DNA of 64,000 bases from Pseudomonadota bacterium (GTDB lineage Bacteria > Pseudomonadota > Alphaproteobacteria > Rhizobiales > Pleomorphomonadaceae), in the NCBI GenBank assembly GCA_023436885.1, contig JAEZHI010000051.1, forward strand, positions 1 through 64,000, read 5' to 3'. The translations under genes and the position numbers were made by a program. The notes beneath the pieces are model-generated. The model saw only the letters and a program-made list of their open reading frames with translations, had not been told where the DNA came from and did not search any database. This document shows positions 17,623-26,867 of this stretch, piece by piece (the first letter of the stretch is position 1; each line of letters opens with the position of its first letter).

Positions 17623-18462
17623 ATGCGTCTAACAGACCTTTCCCATGACCTTTCCAAAGGCGGCGCCGAAAGCTCGTCTGGTTTGCACGACATGTCACGC
17701 GCCGAAAGTGGTTCTTCCAGCCGGATCGCGGGAACCCACTCTGTGCGCAAGGTACAGACATCCAATTTTTCCCAAGGACATTCGGCTGCCGTCGCAATGC
17801 CCTTCGGCGGTTCTATTCTCGACAGCCTCGACACCGAGGTGGCGGTTAATTGGCGCCCTGCCCATCTCGCGGCAAAGCGCTTGATGGACATTCTGGGCGC
17901 GGGCTTTGGCTTGATCCTGCTGTCACCGCTGCTGTTGGCGGTGGCTGCCATCATCAAGCTGACAAGCGCTGGTCCGGTGTTCTTCCGCCAAGCGCGTACG
18001 GGCTTGGATAACAAGCCGTTCCAGATCTACAAGTTCCGTTCGATGTACACCGACCGGGGTGACGCCACCGGCGTTGCGCAGACGGTCGCTGGCGATTCGC
18101 GTATCACTCCGATCGGGCGCATCATTCGCAAGACCAGCATCGACGAGCTGCCGCAGCTCATCAACGTGCTGTTCGGCGACATGTCGCTGGTCGGGCCTCG
18201 TCCCCATGTTCCGGGCATGAAGGCAGCGGGCGTGCTCTACGAGGAGCTCGTTCCGGGATATGAGCGTCGTCATGCGATGCGCCCGGGAATCACCGGACTG
18301 GCTCAGTCCATCGGTCTGCGTGGCCCGACGACTGAAGTCGAGCCCTCTGTGATGCGCGTCGTCAAGGACATCGAGTACATCCGCGATTTCTCGATCTGGC
18401 TCGATATTCGCATTCTGTTCCGCACCGTGATCAACGAGATCGTTCGCGGCAACGGCTTCTGA
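17623..18462 (+). CDS. Polyprenyl-phosphate sugar-1-phosphate transferase, ExoY-like
   Basis: Initiating glycosyltransferase that moves a sugar-1-phosphate (galactose in ExoY) onto undecaprenyl phosphate to begin exopolysaccharide assembly at the inner membrane. The 279-residue protein has a polar Ser-rich N-terminus of about 80 residues, one hydrophobic hairpin (ILGAGFGLILLSPLLLAVAA), then the bacterial sugar transferase domain with KFRSMYTD, IRKTSIDELPQLINV, GDMSLVGPRPHVP and RPGITGLAQ. It lacks the multi-TM N-terminal part of WbaP. The start has a GGGGG ribosome site. No other exopolysaccharide gene is adjacent, which is unusual for an initiating enzyme. A terminator follows. Confidence 0.92.
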   Translation: MRLTDLSHDLSKGGAESSSGLHDMSRAESGSSSRIAGTHSVRKVQTSNFSQGHSAAVAMPFGGSILDSLDTEVAVNWRPAHLAAKRLMDILGAGFGLILLSPLLLAVAAIIKLTSAGPVFFRQARTGLDNKPFQIYKFRSMYTDRGDATGVAQTVAGDSRITPIGRIIRKTSIDELPQLINVLFGDMSLVGPRPHVPGMKAAGVLYEELVPGYERRHAMRPGITGLAQSIGLRGPTTEVEPSVMRVVKDIEYIRDFSIWLDIRILFRTVINEIVRGNGF

Positions 18463-18492
18463 GCCACACAATTCTCGCCCTACACGGCATGG

Positions 18493-18524
18493 ACGCCCTC
18501 CTCTCATCGGGAGGGCGTTTTTGT
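18493..18524 (+). terminator. Rho-independent terminator after the exoY-like gene
   Basis: 9-bp perfect stem (ACGCCCTCC 18493-18501 / GGAGGGCGT 18510-18518) with an 8-base loop, followed by TTTTTGTTTT. It insulates the glycosyltransferase gene from the efflux operon. Confidence 0.9.
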
Positions 18525-18683
18525 TTTGGCGAACGGTCGAAAAATCCGGGGCGATTGCACACCGTCTTTTACCCCTTGATGGCCAAACCTCTTGAGCGAC
18601 AACTGAAATCCCTTATCTTCGTTGACCTTAGGCATCGGCAAGACTAGAGCTTGGCACCATTGTCACGCCCGACGGAGCTCACC

Positions 18684-19766
18684 GTGAAGCTACTGTTGCC
18701 GCTGATCGTTGCGTGGTCCTGTGCCATATCGCCCGCTTTTCCCGAGGAAAAGCCCGCCGAGCCAGATAGGGCAGTTGCGGTCAAAATCGTCACGGCGCAC
18801 CTCGCGCCACTCCGCGAAACCTTGGCACTGACCGGTGAAATTCGGGCGAGCACGTCCTCGCAGCTCTCTTTCCGCATTTCGGGTCGTATAGCCGAACGGT
18901 TCGCGGACATCGGCAAGCATGTCAGGAAAGGCGACTTGCTGGCGCGGCTCGATCCCAGCCAGCAGCAGGCCGACGCGGCCAATGCGGAAGCTGCGCTTGC
19001 TGCCGCCGAAGCCGGAGCACGTCAGGCGACATCGGCTTTCGACCGCCAGAAAGCACTTCTCGATAAGGGCTTCACCACACAGTCCGCTTTCGATGCGGCA
19101 ACAAGGGCCGTTCGCACCACCAGCGGAACGGTGGAGTCGGCCAAGGCCGCACTCGACATAGCTCACACCAACCTCGCCTACACGGAGCTGAGAGCCGATT
19201 CGGACGGCGTCATCACGGCTCGTACCGCTGAGGCTGGAGAGGTCGTCGCGGCGGCCAAGCCGATTTTCGTTGTTGCTGTAGACGGACCACGCGATGCCGT
19301 CTTCGATGTGTCAGAGCAACTGTTCCTGTCGATTACCACTCGGCCCGACGTTACCGTCGCCTTGGTCAAGGATCCAACGATCGCAGTGCCAGGCAAGGTG
19401 AGGGAGATTTCGCCAACCGTGGAGACACGGACCGGGACCGTCCGCGTCAAGGTTGACATTGGCAGTACCCCACCAGCCGCAATGAGCCTCGGCGCACCAG
19501 TTACGGGCATGATTTCAAGCGAGGGAAAGCAGGCCGTCGTGCTGCCGGCGAGCGCCTTGAGCGAGAGCAACGGCAATGCCGCCGTCTGGGTACTCGACGC
19601 CAACGGCACACACGCCGAACTCCGACCCATCGGGATCGCCGCCTACACCACCGACGGTATCGTCGTTCACACAGGTCTCGCCGACGGCGACCGGGTGGTC
19701 ACCAACGGCGGCAAGTTGCTACGCCCCGGCGCCAGCATCGAAATCGTCGGGGAAGCCGCGCCATGA
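18684..19766 (+). CDS. RND efflux periplasmic adaptor subunit (first of two)
   Basis: Membrane-fusion protein that links an RND pump to an outer-membrane channel. About 360 residues: signal peptide MKLLLPLIVAWSCAISPAFP, lipoyl half-motif LSFRISGRIAERFADIGKHV followed by KGDLLARLD, an alpha-helical hairpin of about residues 95-155, the second lipoyl half GVITARTAEAGEVVAAAKPI, and a beta-barrel. Start chosen at GTG 18684 because GGAG at 18674-18677 precedes it and a clean signal peptide results; the TTG at 18651 would add a polar extension. It overlaps the second adaptor gene by ATGA, so the two are translated together. Confidence 0.88.
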   Translation: MKLLLPLIVAWSCAISPAFPEEKPAEPDRAVAVKIVTAHLAPLRETLALTGEIRASTSSQLSFRISGRIAERFADIGKHVRKGDLLARLDPSQQQADAANAEAALAAAEAGARQATSAFDRQKALLDKGFTTQSAFDAATRAVRTTSGTVESAKAALDIAHTNLAYTELRADSDGVITARTAEAGEVVAAAKPIFVVAVDGPRDAVFDVSEQLFLSITTRPDVTVALVKDPTIAVPGKVREISPTVETRTGTVRVKVDIGSTPPAAMSLGAPVTGMISSEGKQAVVLPASALSESNGNAAVWVLDANGTHAELRPIGIAAYTTDGIVVHTGLADGDRVVTNGGKLLRPGASIEIVGEAAP

Positions 19767-20878
19767 TCCGTCAGTTAGCCATTGCGGTTTCCGCGGTGCT
19801 CGCGCTTGCCGGCTGCCAGCAGAAAGACGCGCCGCCTTCACCGGTTCGCCCGGTCCTGTCGCTACGGGTTGCCGCCGATGACGCCAGGCAGCAATCCTTT
19901 GTCGGAACCGTCGAAGCGCGCGACAAGGCCGACCTCAGCTTCCAGGTCCTCGGACGGCTGATGACACGGAACGTCGATGTCGGCGATCTTGTTCACGCTG
20001 GCGATCTTGTTGCAACGGTCGATGCCACCACACTGGACCTTGCAGTACGTTCCGCCGAGGCTGCCCTCGGAAACCGCCGCGCCGAGCGCGAGAATGCTGC
20101 AGCCACCGTGGCGCGCGTCGAAGCCCTTCAGGCCAGCGGCACGGCGGCCGAAGCCAATCTCGACGATGCGCGCGCCGCTTTCGACGCTTCGGACGCCGCC
20201 GTCCGTCAAGCCGAAGCCGATCTCGCCAAGGCGCGTGACACGCTGGGTTACGCAGAACTGAAGGCTGGCTTTGATGGTGTCGTCACGGCGACAGGCGCGG
20301 AGCCCGGCCAAACCGTCGCTGCGGGACAGAGTATCGTCACCATAGCCAAGCCCGACCCGCGCGATGCCGTGATCGACATGCCGGACTGGATGGCGGGTAC
20401 GCTCACTCCCGACACGCCTTTCGTCATCGCCCTGCAGATTGCCCCAGACAAGGTGATCGACGGCAAGCTGCGCGAAGTGGCTCCGGAAGCCGATACGATC
20501 ACGCGAACCAGACGCATCAAGATTGCCCTGTCGGAGCCCCCGAGCCTGTTCCGCCTCGGCTCCACGGTCGAGGTACGCCCTGCCCACCAGGCAAGCCCGT
20601 CGATCACACTGCCCGACGCCGCCGTGTTGATAAAGGACAGCAAAAGCTTCGTCTGGATCGTTGCAATCGACGAGGCAAGCAGCGCTCCCCGCCGCGAGGG
20701 TAGCGTTACCCTGAGACCGGTGACAACAGCGGCAGGAGACGAAGGGCGCGTTCGTGTCCTTTCCGGCCTCTCGGCCGGAGACCGGGTCGCCGTCGCCGGC
20801 GTCCACAGCCTGGAAGAAGGACAGAAAGTCCTGGTGCTGACAGGCGGCCGAGAGCAAGCCGGGGGAGACGCATCGTGA
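19763..20878 (+). CDS. RND efflux periplasmic adaptor, lipoprotein (second of two)
   Basis: 371-residue membrane-fusion lipoprotein: signal peptide with lipobox LALAGC (Cys about 18), then LSFQVLGRLMTRNVDVGDLV with AGDLVATVD (lipoyl half), a helical hairpin around residues 100-160, GVVTATGAEPGQTVAAGQSI and the barrel domain. It is distinct from the preceding adaptor, which has no lipobox. It overlaps its neighbours on both sides (ATGA with the first adaptor, GTGA with the pump), forming one translational unit of three genes. Confidence 0.9.
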   Translation: MIRQLAIAVSAVLALAGCQQKDAPPSPVRPVLSLRVAADDARQQSFVGTVEARDKADLSFQVLGRLMTRNVDVGDLVHAGDLVATVDATTLDLAVRSAEAALGNRRAERENAAATVARVEALQASGTAAEANLDDARAAFDASDAAVRQAEADLAKARDTLGYAELKAGFDGVVTATGAEPGQTVAAGQSIVTIAKPDPRDAVIDMPDWMAGTLTPDTPFVIALQIAPDKVIDGKLREVAPEADTITRTRRIKIALSEPPSLFRLGSTVEVRPAHQASPSITLPDAAVLIKDSKSFVWIVAIDEASSAPRREGSVTLRPVTTAAGDEGRVRVLSGLSAGDRVAVAGVHSLEEGQKVLVLTGGREQAGGDAS

Positions 20879-23800
20879 AGAAATTCAATCTCTCGGACTG
20901 GTCGCTCAATCATAAGTCCCTCGTATGGTACTTCATGATCGTCTTCACGCTGTTCGGCGTGTTTTCGTATCTGAATCTAGGCCGAGAGGAAGACCCTTCC
21001 TTTACCGTCAAGACTATGGTGATTCAGGCCTATTGGCCCGGCGCATCAGTCACGGAGATGACACGGCAGGTCACCGACCGGATCGAAAAGAAGCTGCAAG
21101 AGCTTCCCAACCTCGACTTCACGCGCAACCTGACGCGCCCGGGCGTCACCACGGTTTTCGTCAATCTTCGCAGCGATACCAAGCCCTCAACCGTCGATGG
21201 TACGTGGGTTCGCGTGAGAAACCTGATCTCGGATATCCGCGGTGACCTGCCCGATGGTGTGGTCGGCCCCTTTTTCAATGATGACTTCGGCGACGTCTAT
21301 GGCAACATCTACGCCCTGACGGCCGATGGCTTTACGCCGCGCCAACTGCGCGATTACGCCGAGAGCATTCGCACCCGCATTCTCTCAGTCGAGAATGTCG
21401 GCAAGGTCGAAATCATCGGCGCCGAGGACGAAGTCATCTATCTGGAGTTTTCAGCGCGGCAACTGGCCGCCTACGGCCTTGATGAAAAAGCCGTCCTGAC
21501 CACACTCGCCCAGCAAAACGCCGTCAATCCATCGGGAACCATCGAGACCGGCTCCGAACGGGTATCGGTGCGGGTATCCGGCGAATTTCGCTCCGAAAAG
21601 AGCCTCGAGGCGGTCAATCTACGCGTCAACGGCCGCTTCTTCCGACTGTCGGACGTCGCAAAGATCACGCGCGGCTACGCCGACCCGCCGAGCGAGCTGT
21701 TCCGCTATAACGGCGAACCAGCCGTTGCCATCACCATCGGCATGAAGTCGGGCGCCAATCTTCTGAAGTTCGGCGATGCGCTCCGCGCCCAAATGGCCCA
21801 GATCGAAGCTGAACTGCCCATTGGCATAACCGTCCATCAGGTGGCCGATCAGCCGAAACTGGTCGAAAAGGCCGTCTCAGGCTTTACCAGCGCGCTGTTC
21901 GAAGCCATCGCCATCGTCTTGGTTGTCAGCTTCGTCAGTCTGGGTCTCCGGGCCGGCGTGGTGGTAGCCCTTTCGATTCCCCTGGTTCTCGCCATTACCT
22001 TCATGGTTATGGAGGTTTCGGCCATTTCATTGCAGCGTGTTTCGCTCGGCGCCCTGATCATCGCCCTCGGCCTCCTTGTCGACGACGCCATGATCGCGGT
22101 CGAGATGATGGTGACGCGCTTGGAAAAAGGCGGCTCGCTCAGGAAGGCCGCGACTGCCGTCTACACGTCGACTGCCTTCCCGATGCTGACGGGCACTATC
22201 GTGACGGTTGCCGGCTTCATTCCGGTCGGCCTTAACTCGTCCATGGCCGGCGAGTTTACCTTCACGATGTTCGTCGTCATTGCCGTATCGCTGCTGGTGT
22301 CCTGGATTGTCGCCGTGCTGTTCACGCCGCTGATCGGCGTCACCGTGCTGCCGGAAAAGCTCAAGCACCAGAAGACCGAGAAGACACGCTTCGCCCGTGC
22401 CTTCGAGCGCGTTTTGGTTGTCGGCTTGCGTAACCGCTTTATCGTCATAGGCCTGACGCTTCTGGTTTTCGGCGCTTCGCTCTTTGGCCTCACGCACGTT
22501 CAGCAGCAGTTTTTCCCTGACAGCGACCGTTCCGAGCTGATCGTCGATTTCACCTTGCCGCAAAACGCCTCTATCGCGGAAACGGGTAGGGTTATCAGCC
22601 AGTTCGAAAAAGACATGCTGGCGGGCAACCAGGGCGTCGACCATTGGTCGTCCTATGTCGGGCGCGGCGCAGTGCGCTTCCTGCTGACGTTCGATCAGGA
22701 GCCGTCGGCACCCTATTTCGGCCAGCTCGTCGTGGTCACTCGCGACGAGGAGGTGCGTAACCGTCTCCGGATCGAGTTCTCAGACTACCTGCACCGCACG
22801 TTCCCTGGCGTTGACAGTTTCGTTCATCTTCTGGAAATCGGCCCACCGGTCGGTCGACCGGTCGCCTATCGTCTCTCCGGACCGGATATTGAAGGCGTAC
22901 GCGATGCTGCCGCCGGGCTGGCCGCAGTCGTGGCGTCCAACACGCATGTCGTAAACGTCGCCGCGGATTGGGGGGAGCCTGGACGCGTCGTCAAGGTCGA
23001 CGTCATGCAGGACAAGGCGCGCCTGCTCGGGATCTCATCGCAGGATATCTCCAACGCACTCTACGGCATCATCGGCGGCGCCACGGTGACCAAGGTCCGC
23101 GATGACATCTACCAGATCGACGTCATCGGCCGGGCGGTCTCGGAAGAGCGCAACTCCATCGAGACACTGAAAAACCTCCAGCTTTCGACCCAGACCGGGT
23201 CCAGCGTGCCGCTCGCCGCCGTTGCCAACCTGCGCTACGAACTGGAACAGCCCGTTGTCTGGAGCCGCAACCGCCTGCCGACCGTGACGATCAAGGCGGC
23301 ACGCGCCGACACGACGCAAGCCGACACCATCGTCAAGCAGCTCAAACCGGCGATCGATGCTTTCGCCACCACCTTGCCCGCCGGCTACCGAGTGGAAACG
23401 GCCGGATCGGCAGAGGAATCGCAAAAGGCAATGAACCCCATCATCGCGGTGGTACCGCTGATGGCCTTCATCATGCTGACGGTATTGATGATCCAGCTCC
23501 AGAGCTTCAGCCGCCTGATACTTGTAGTGGCTGTAGCACCGCTTGCGCTGATCGGCGTGGTGGCGGCGCTGCTGCCAACCGGCGCTCCGCTTGGCTTCGT
23601 GGCAATCCTTGGCGTACTGGCGCTGGTCGGCATCCTGATCCGCAACTCGGTGATCCTCGTTGATCAGATCGAGCGGCTGAGAGCGGAAGGAATGCCGGCC
23701 TGGAATGCCGTGATCGAGGCAACCGGCCACCGTTTCCGACCCATCGTGCTGACAGCGCTGGCAGCCAGCCTGGGCCTCATCCCCATTGCCACTGAGGTAT

Positions 23801-23943
23801 TCTGGCAGCCGATGGCCTTCGCCATGATCGGCGGAATCATCGTCGGTACAGCTCTGACGCTGATCTTCCTGCCGGCACTTTATGTCGCTTGGTTCCGCAT
23901 CCACGAGGAGAAGACGGAGGCAGCCGTACCGCCTGCGCTGTGA
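20875..23943 (+). CDS. RND family efflux transporter, inner-membrane pump
   Basis: 1022-residue proton-driven tripartite efflux pump of the HAE-1/AcrB superfamily. TM1 lies near residues 15-35, a large periplasmic loop follows, and the TM4 charge-relay segment reads ALGLLVDDAMIAVEMMV with the paired Asp residues; a second large loop and a C-terminal half with GVLALVGILIRNSVILVDQIE follow. GTG start with GGGGGAGA, overlapping the adaptor stop. Substrate unknown. No outer-membrane TolC gene or regulator is adjacent. Its stop codon abuts the stop of the convergent ABC ATPase gene with no bases between. Confidence 0.93.
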   Translation: MKKFNLSDWSLNHKSLVWYFMIVFTLFGVFSYLNLGREEDPSFTVKTMVIQAYWPGASVTEMTRQVTDRIEKKLQELPNLDFTRNLTRPGVTTVFVNLRSDTKPSTVDGTWVRVRNLISDIRGDLPDGVVGPFFNDDFGDVYGNIYALTADGFTPRQLRDYAESIRTRILSVENVGKVEIIGAEDEVIYLEFSARQLAAYGLDEKAVLTTLAQQNAVNPSGTIETGSERVSVRVSGEFRSEKSLEAVNLRVNGRFFRLSDVAKITRGYADPPSELFRYNGEPAVAITIGMKSGANLLKFGDALRAQMAQIEAELPIGITVHQVADQPKLVEKAVSGFTSALFEAIAIVLVVSFVSLGLRAGVVVALSIPLVLAITFMVMEVSAISLQRVSLGALIIALGLLVDDAMIAVEMMVTRLEKGGSLRKAATAVYTSTAFPMLTGTIVTVAGFIPVGLNSSMAGEFTFTMFVVIAVSLLVSWIVAVLFTPLIGVTVLPEKLKHQKTEKTRFARAFERVLVVGLRNRFIVIGLTLLVFGASLFGLTHVQQQFFPDSDRSELIVDFTLPQNASIAETGRVISQFEKDMLAGNQGVDHWSSYVGRGAVRFLLTFDQEPSAPYFGQLVVVTRDEEVRNRLRIEFSDYLHRTFPGVDSFVHLLEIGPPVGRPVAYRLSGPDIEGVRDAAAGLAAVVASNTHVVNVAADWGEPGRVVKVDVMQDKARLLGISSQDISNALYGIIGGATVTKVRDDIYQIDVIGRAVSEERNSIETLKNLQLSTQTGSSVPLAAVANLRYELEQPVVWSRNRLPTVTIKAARADTTQADTIVKQLKPAIDAFATTLPAGYRVETAGSAEESQKAMNPIIAVVPLMAFIMLTVLMIQLQSFSRLILVVAVAPLALIGVVAALLPTGAPLGFVAILGVLALVGILIRNSVILVDQIERLRAEGMPAWNAVIEATGHRFRPIVLTALAASLGLIPIATEVFWQPMAFAMIGGIIVGTALTLIFLPALYVAWFRIHEEKTEAAVPPAL

Positions 23944-24693
23944 TCATCCGGAGAGGGTCGGGCGGAAAGCATCGCGGATCGTCTCTTGCGCCGCAATGCG
24001 TCGGATCTCTGCATCGACGAAGGGGTCGTCGCGCAGTCGCGCCGGGCGGTCGATGGAAAGACGGGCGACAATCCGGCCGGGGCGTCCCGCCAGGATGACG
24101 ATCCGATCCGCGAGCCTTACAGCCTCCGACAGGTCGTGGGTAACCAGAACGACGGTCACGTTGCGCTCCTGCGCATCGAGACGAACCAGTTGCTGCATCT
24201 CGCGCGACAGACCGACGTCGAGTGCCGAAAAAGCCTCGTCGAGCAGCAACAAATCTGGTTCGGTGGCCAGCGCTCTTGCTAGGGCCACCCGTTTCCTCAT
24301 GCCGCCGGAGAGCTGATGCGGATAGAGACCGGCCTCATCCTGACCGAGACCAACCTTGAGAAGCATGGACCGCACTCGGCTCGACCGTTCGGTGCGAGTG
24401 AGACGCTGGGCGGCCAGGCCGAAAGCCACATTGCCGCGCGCCGTACGCCAGGGCAGCAGAAGCGGATCCTGGAAGACGAAGGCCGGTTGCTCGAAGGGCC
24501 GCTCGATACGACCGGCATCGGGCTCGATCACCCCGCCCAGAATATGCAGCAGTGTCGTCTTGCCGCCACCTGAAGGCCCAAGGATTGCGAGAACTCCGCC
24601 GCGCGGCAACCGAATCTCGATACCCTCGAGGACCTTCGCGCCGGCAAAGGCATGCACAACTCCGCTGGCAACGAGCCCGTTTGTCTCGCTCAT
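23944..24693 (-). CDS. ABC transporter ATPase, SsuB/TauB type
   Basis: 249-residue ATPase of a NitT/TauT-type importer. Walker A GPSGGGKTT near residue 38, Q-loop FVFQDPLLLPWRT (the LLPW form is typical of this family), signature LSGGMRKRVALARAL and Walker B LLLLDEAFSALD, H-loop VTHDLSEAV. It overlaps the permease gene by four bases (ATGA). Last gene of a three-gene operon binding protein-permease-ATPase. Confidence 0.9.
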   Translation of the reverse strand: MSETNGLVASGVVHAFAGAKVLEGIEIRLPRGGVLAILGPSGGGKTTLLHILGGVIEPDAGRIERPFEQPAFVFQDPLLLPWRTARGNVAFGLAAQRLTRTERSSRVRSMLLKVGLGQDEAGLYPHQLSGGMRKRVALARALATEPDLLLLDEAFSALDVGLSREMQQLVRLDAQERNVTVVLVTHDLSEAVRLADRIVILAGRPGRIVARLSIDRPARLRDDPFVDAEIRRIAAQETIRDAFRPTLSG

Positions 24694-25484
24694 GCCGCTT
24701 CCCCGGGCAAACCACGCCGCCAGATTTCAAAATAGCGACGGACAGGTTCAATGATGAGGCGGTCGAGCGCCAGCAGCAGCGCGACCACGACGACGACCCA
24801 CGCCATGGTCTTGGCGGTATCCACTTCGGCACGGGCAGCCGCAAGACCGTCACCAATCCCACCAGCCCCGGACAGAAGTTCTGCCATCACCGCGACCTTC
24901 CAGCTCATGGCCAGCGCCGTACCGAGCGCCGGTAGCAGATGGGAGAGAACATGTGGGAGGTAAACATCGACAAGGCGGACAGCAAAAGGCACGCGAAAGG
25001 CGCGCGCCATGGTGCGCAAACCACCATCGACGGTGCGTGTCCCCTGGACGGCAGAAGCAAAGACGATAGGCCCGACGGCCACTGCCACGGAGAAAGTCGC
25101 AGCAAGGCCGGAGCCGCCGAACCACAATAACGATAGAACCACCCATGCGATGGACGGCACGCCAATCAACATGCTGGCCATGGGCTGCAGCATGGCGCGG
25201 ATTGGCAAGGCACGACCGGCCAGACCACCGAGCAGCGAACCGGCAATCGCGGCGGCCAGAAAGCCGCTGAGCGCATCACGCGTGGTTGTCATGACGGCCG
25301 GCAAGAGATCTCCTGACACGGTCAGGTGTTCGAGTGCAACGAGCGTCGACCAGGGAGACGGCAATACGAAACTTCCATAGATGCGATGGCCGACTTCCCA
25401 AAGGCCTATGACAATGACAATCCCAAGCGCTGCCCAGCGATGCTCACGCCCGCCGACGAGATGACGCCAGGGTGACTCTGCCAT
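24690..25484 (-). CDS. ABC transporter permease, SsuC/TauC type
   Basis: 264-residue permease with about six TM segments and the family EAA-like loop LRTMARAFRVPFAVRLVDVYLPHVLSHLLPALG. It pairs with the ATPase that overlaps its end and with the binding protein whose stop lies three bases ahead of its start. Substrate unknown; the family carries sulfonates, nitrate, taurine or pyrimidine precursors. Confidence 0.9.
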   Translation of the reverse strand: MAESPWRHLVGGREHRWAALGIVIVIGLWEVGHRIYGSFVLPSPWSTLVALEHLTVSGDLLPAVMTTTRDALSGFLAAAIAGSLLGGLAGRALPIRAMLQPMASMLIGVPSIAWVVLSLLWFGGSGLAATFSVAVAVGPIVFASAVQGTRTVDGGLRTMARAFRVPFAVRLVDVYLPHVLSHLLPALGTALAMSWKVAVMAELLSGAGGIGDGLAAARAEVDTAKTMAWVVVVVALLLALDRLIIEPVRRYFEIWRRGLPGEAA

Positions 25485-25487
25485 GTC

Positions 25488-26492
25488 TCAGCTTCCCCAA
25501 TAAAACACGGGTTCTGGCAACCGCCCGGCCACAATATCCGGAGACAAGGTCATGAGCGCCTGGAAATAAGCTTCGATGTCGGCCTTCGCATCCATCGCCG
25601 ATGCGACCTTCAGGCGGAAACGTGGCAAGGAGGCTTCAACGATCGGTGCCGGCAGCTTCAAGGAATCTGCAATCAGCGCCGCTGCGGCCTTCGGGTTCTG
25701 CCCCACCCAGCCGGCGGCTTCCAACGAGGCTGCATGCAAAGCCGCGACAATCTCGGGATGAGCGGCGAGGAATTTCTCCGTCACGGCAAGACCTGCCTGT
25801 GGAATACCCGTGGAGCGGCCGCTTTGCGCGGCATAGAGCTCGGTCACGTCGAGCGCGCGCGTTACGGCAATTCCAGCTTGCTTGGACTTTATCTCGGCAG
25901 CACTTGCGGCCGGCTCCGGCAGCACAGCCGCATCGGCCTTGCCGGCCAAAAGCAGCGGCACCGCCTCGGCGGACGTCCCAACGTAGGAGAGCGTCAGATC
26001 CTTCTCCGGGTCGATGCCGGCTGATCGCAGGACAAACCGTGTCAGAAGGTCCGGCGCATCGTTCTTGGCGCCTATCAAAAGCGTCTTGCCCTTGAGATTC
26101 TCGAGTTTTTCGAGCCTGACGTCTTGCCCGGCGAAGATGTAGAGCAGCCCCCAGGTCAGGACATTGACAAGGCGAACGCCTGCGCCGCGATTGAAAAGAT
26201 TGGCGGCGGCATAGGTCGGTGACGCAAATAGCGCAATATCGCCGGAGACGACACCGGCACGCATCTGGTCGGCGGTACGCCAGACATCGAATTTCGCGTC
26301 TTCCACCAACGAAGCCAGAGCTCCGGAAGCCACCGCCCGCGCCAGCACGACCGAAGGCGACGCCGGCATACCCCATACCGTCAGGTGATCGAGGCTTGCG
26401 GCCCGCGCCGGTAAGGCAGCGAAACTGGCAGCGACGGCAAGGCATTCAAGAAAGTGTCGACGGCTCAAGCCGGCCTGGAAAGAAGTTATCAT
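25488..26492 (-). CDS. ABC transporter substrate-binding protein with Tat-like signal
   Basis: Periplasmic binding protein of the NMT1/SsuA-like fold. The N-terminus GLSRRHFLECLAVAASFAALPARA reads as a twin-arginine signal, suggesting export in folded form. The body contains DLLTRFVLRSAGIDPEKDLTLSYVG and LLAGKADAAVLPEPAAS, typical of family members that bind small anions or sulfonates. Two starts are possible: ATG 26490-26492 with no clear ribosome site, or GTG 26517-26519 with CAGGG just upstream, adding nine residues. It is divergent from the [FeFe]-hydrogenase operon. No gene reveals the ligand. Confidence 0.82.
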   Translation of the reverse strand: MITSFQAGLSRRHFLECLAVAASFAALPARAASLDHLTVWGMPASPSVVLARAVASGALASLVEDAKFDVWRTADQMRAGVVSGDIALFASPTYAAANLFNRGAGVRLVNVLTWGLLYIFAGQDVRLEKLENLKGKTLLIGAKNDAPDLLTRFVLRSAGIDPEKDLTLSYVGTSAEAVPLLLAGKADAAVLPEPAASAAEIKSKQAGIAVTRALDVTELYAAQSGRSTGIPQAGLAVTEKFLAAHPEIVAALHAASLEAAGWVGQNPKAAAALIADSLKLPAPIVEASLPRFRLKVASAMDAKADIEAYFQALMTLSPDIVAGRLPEPVFYWGS

Positions 26493-26619
26493 GACAAAAC
26501 CGAAATCAACTGGCGGCACTGCGCCCTGAACTTGTCTAGGTCACACTAGACTGATTCATATCTCAGGGAAATTGTGGCGTTGCACGCCCGCCTCACATGA
26601 AAAAACCGTACGAATCGAA

Positions 26620-26667
26620 GTTATTCCGAAGAGATACGGATAGGGTTTCCCCCTGATACGGAATAAC
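26620..26667. repeat. Inverted repeat with nested direct repeat between divergent operons
   Basis: GTTATTCCG (26620-26628) is perfectly complementary to CGGAATAAC (26659-26667), 30 bases apart. GATACGGA also occurs twice in direct orientation (26633-26640 and 26655-26662). There is no U tract. It could be a regulator-binding site or a hairpin in a hydrogenase leader. The 26520-26867 gap contains this repeat and the FNR-like box, no gene. Confidence 0.4.
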
Positions 26668-26741
26668 GCGTAACGCTAAAACTGAGAACCGGAAGCATCT
26701 AAATCGAAAAAGAGAAAAAGCAACTACGTAGCCGGCTCCGT

Positions 26742-26755
26742 TTGACTTTCATCAT
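26742..26755 (+). promoter_or_regulatory. Candidate FNR/FixK-type box upstream of the [FeFe]-hydrogenase operon
   Basis: TTGAC-TTTC-ATCAT matches TTGAT-N4-ATCAA at eight of ten positions. A start site about 41 bases downstream (about 26790) would leave a 78-base leader to the ATG at 26868. No strong -10 element was recognised, so this remains a candidate for oxygen-responsive control. Confidence 0.4.
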
Positions 26756-26867
26756 TGCTGTTTGCATGGCAGATGCCTATGGAACGCATGATACGGACAC
26801 ATTTCCCCGAGGGTCGCTCGCCTGTGACAGACTTACGGGGGAACGCCCAACCAAGTGGGGATGGAGC

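Noticed and set aside
26742..26867. N-terminal extension of the hydrogenase flavoprotein
   Set aside because: The extra residues look random and would begin inside the FNR-like box; the NuoF-like part begins after ATG 26868.
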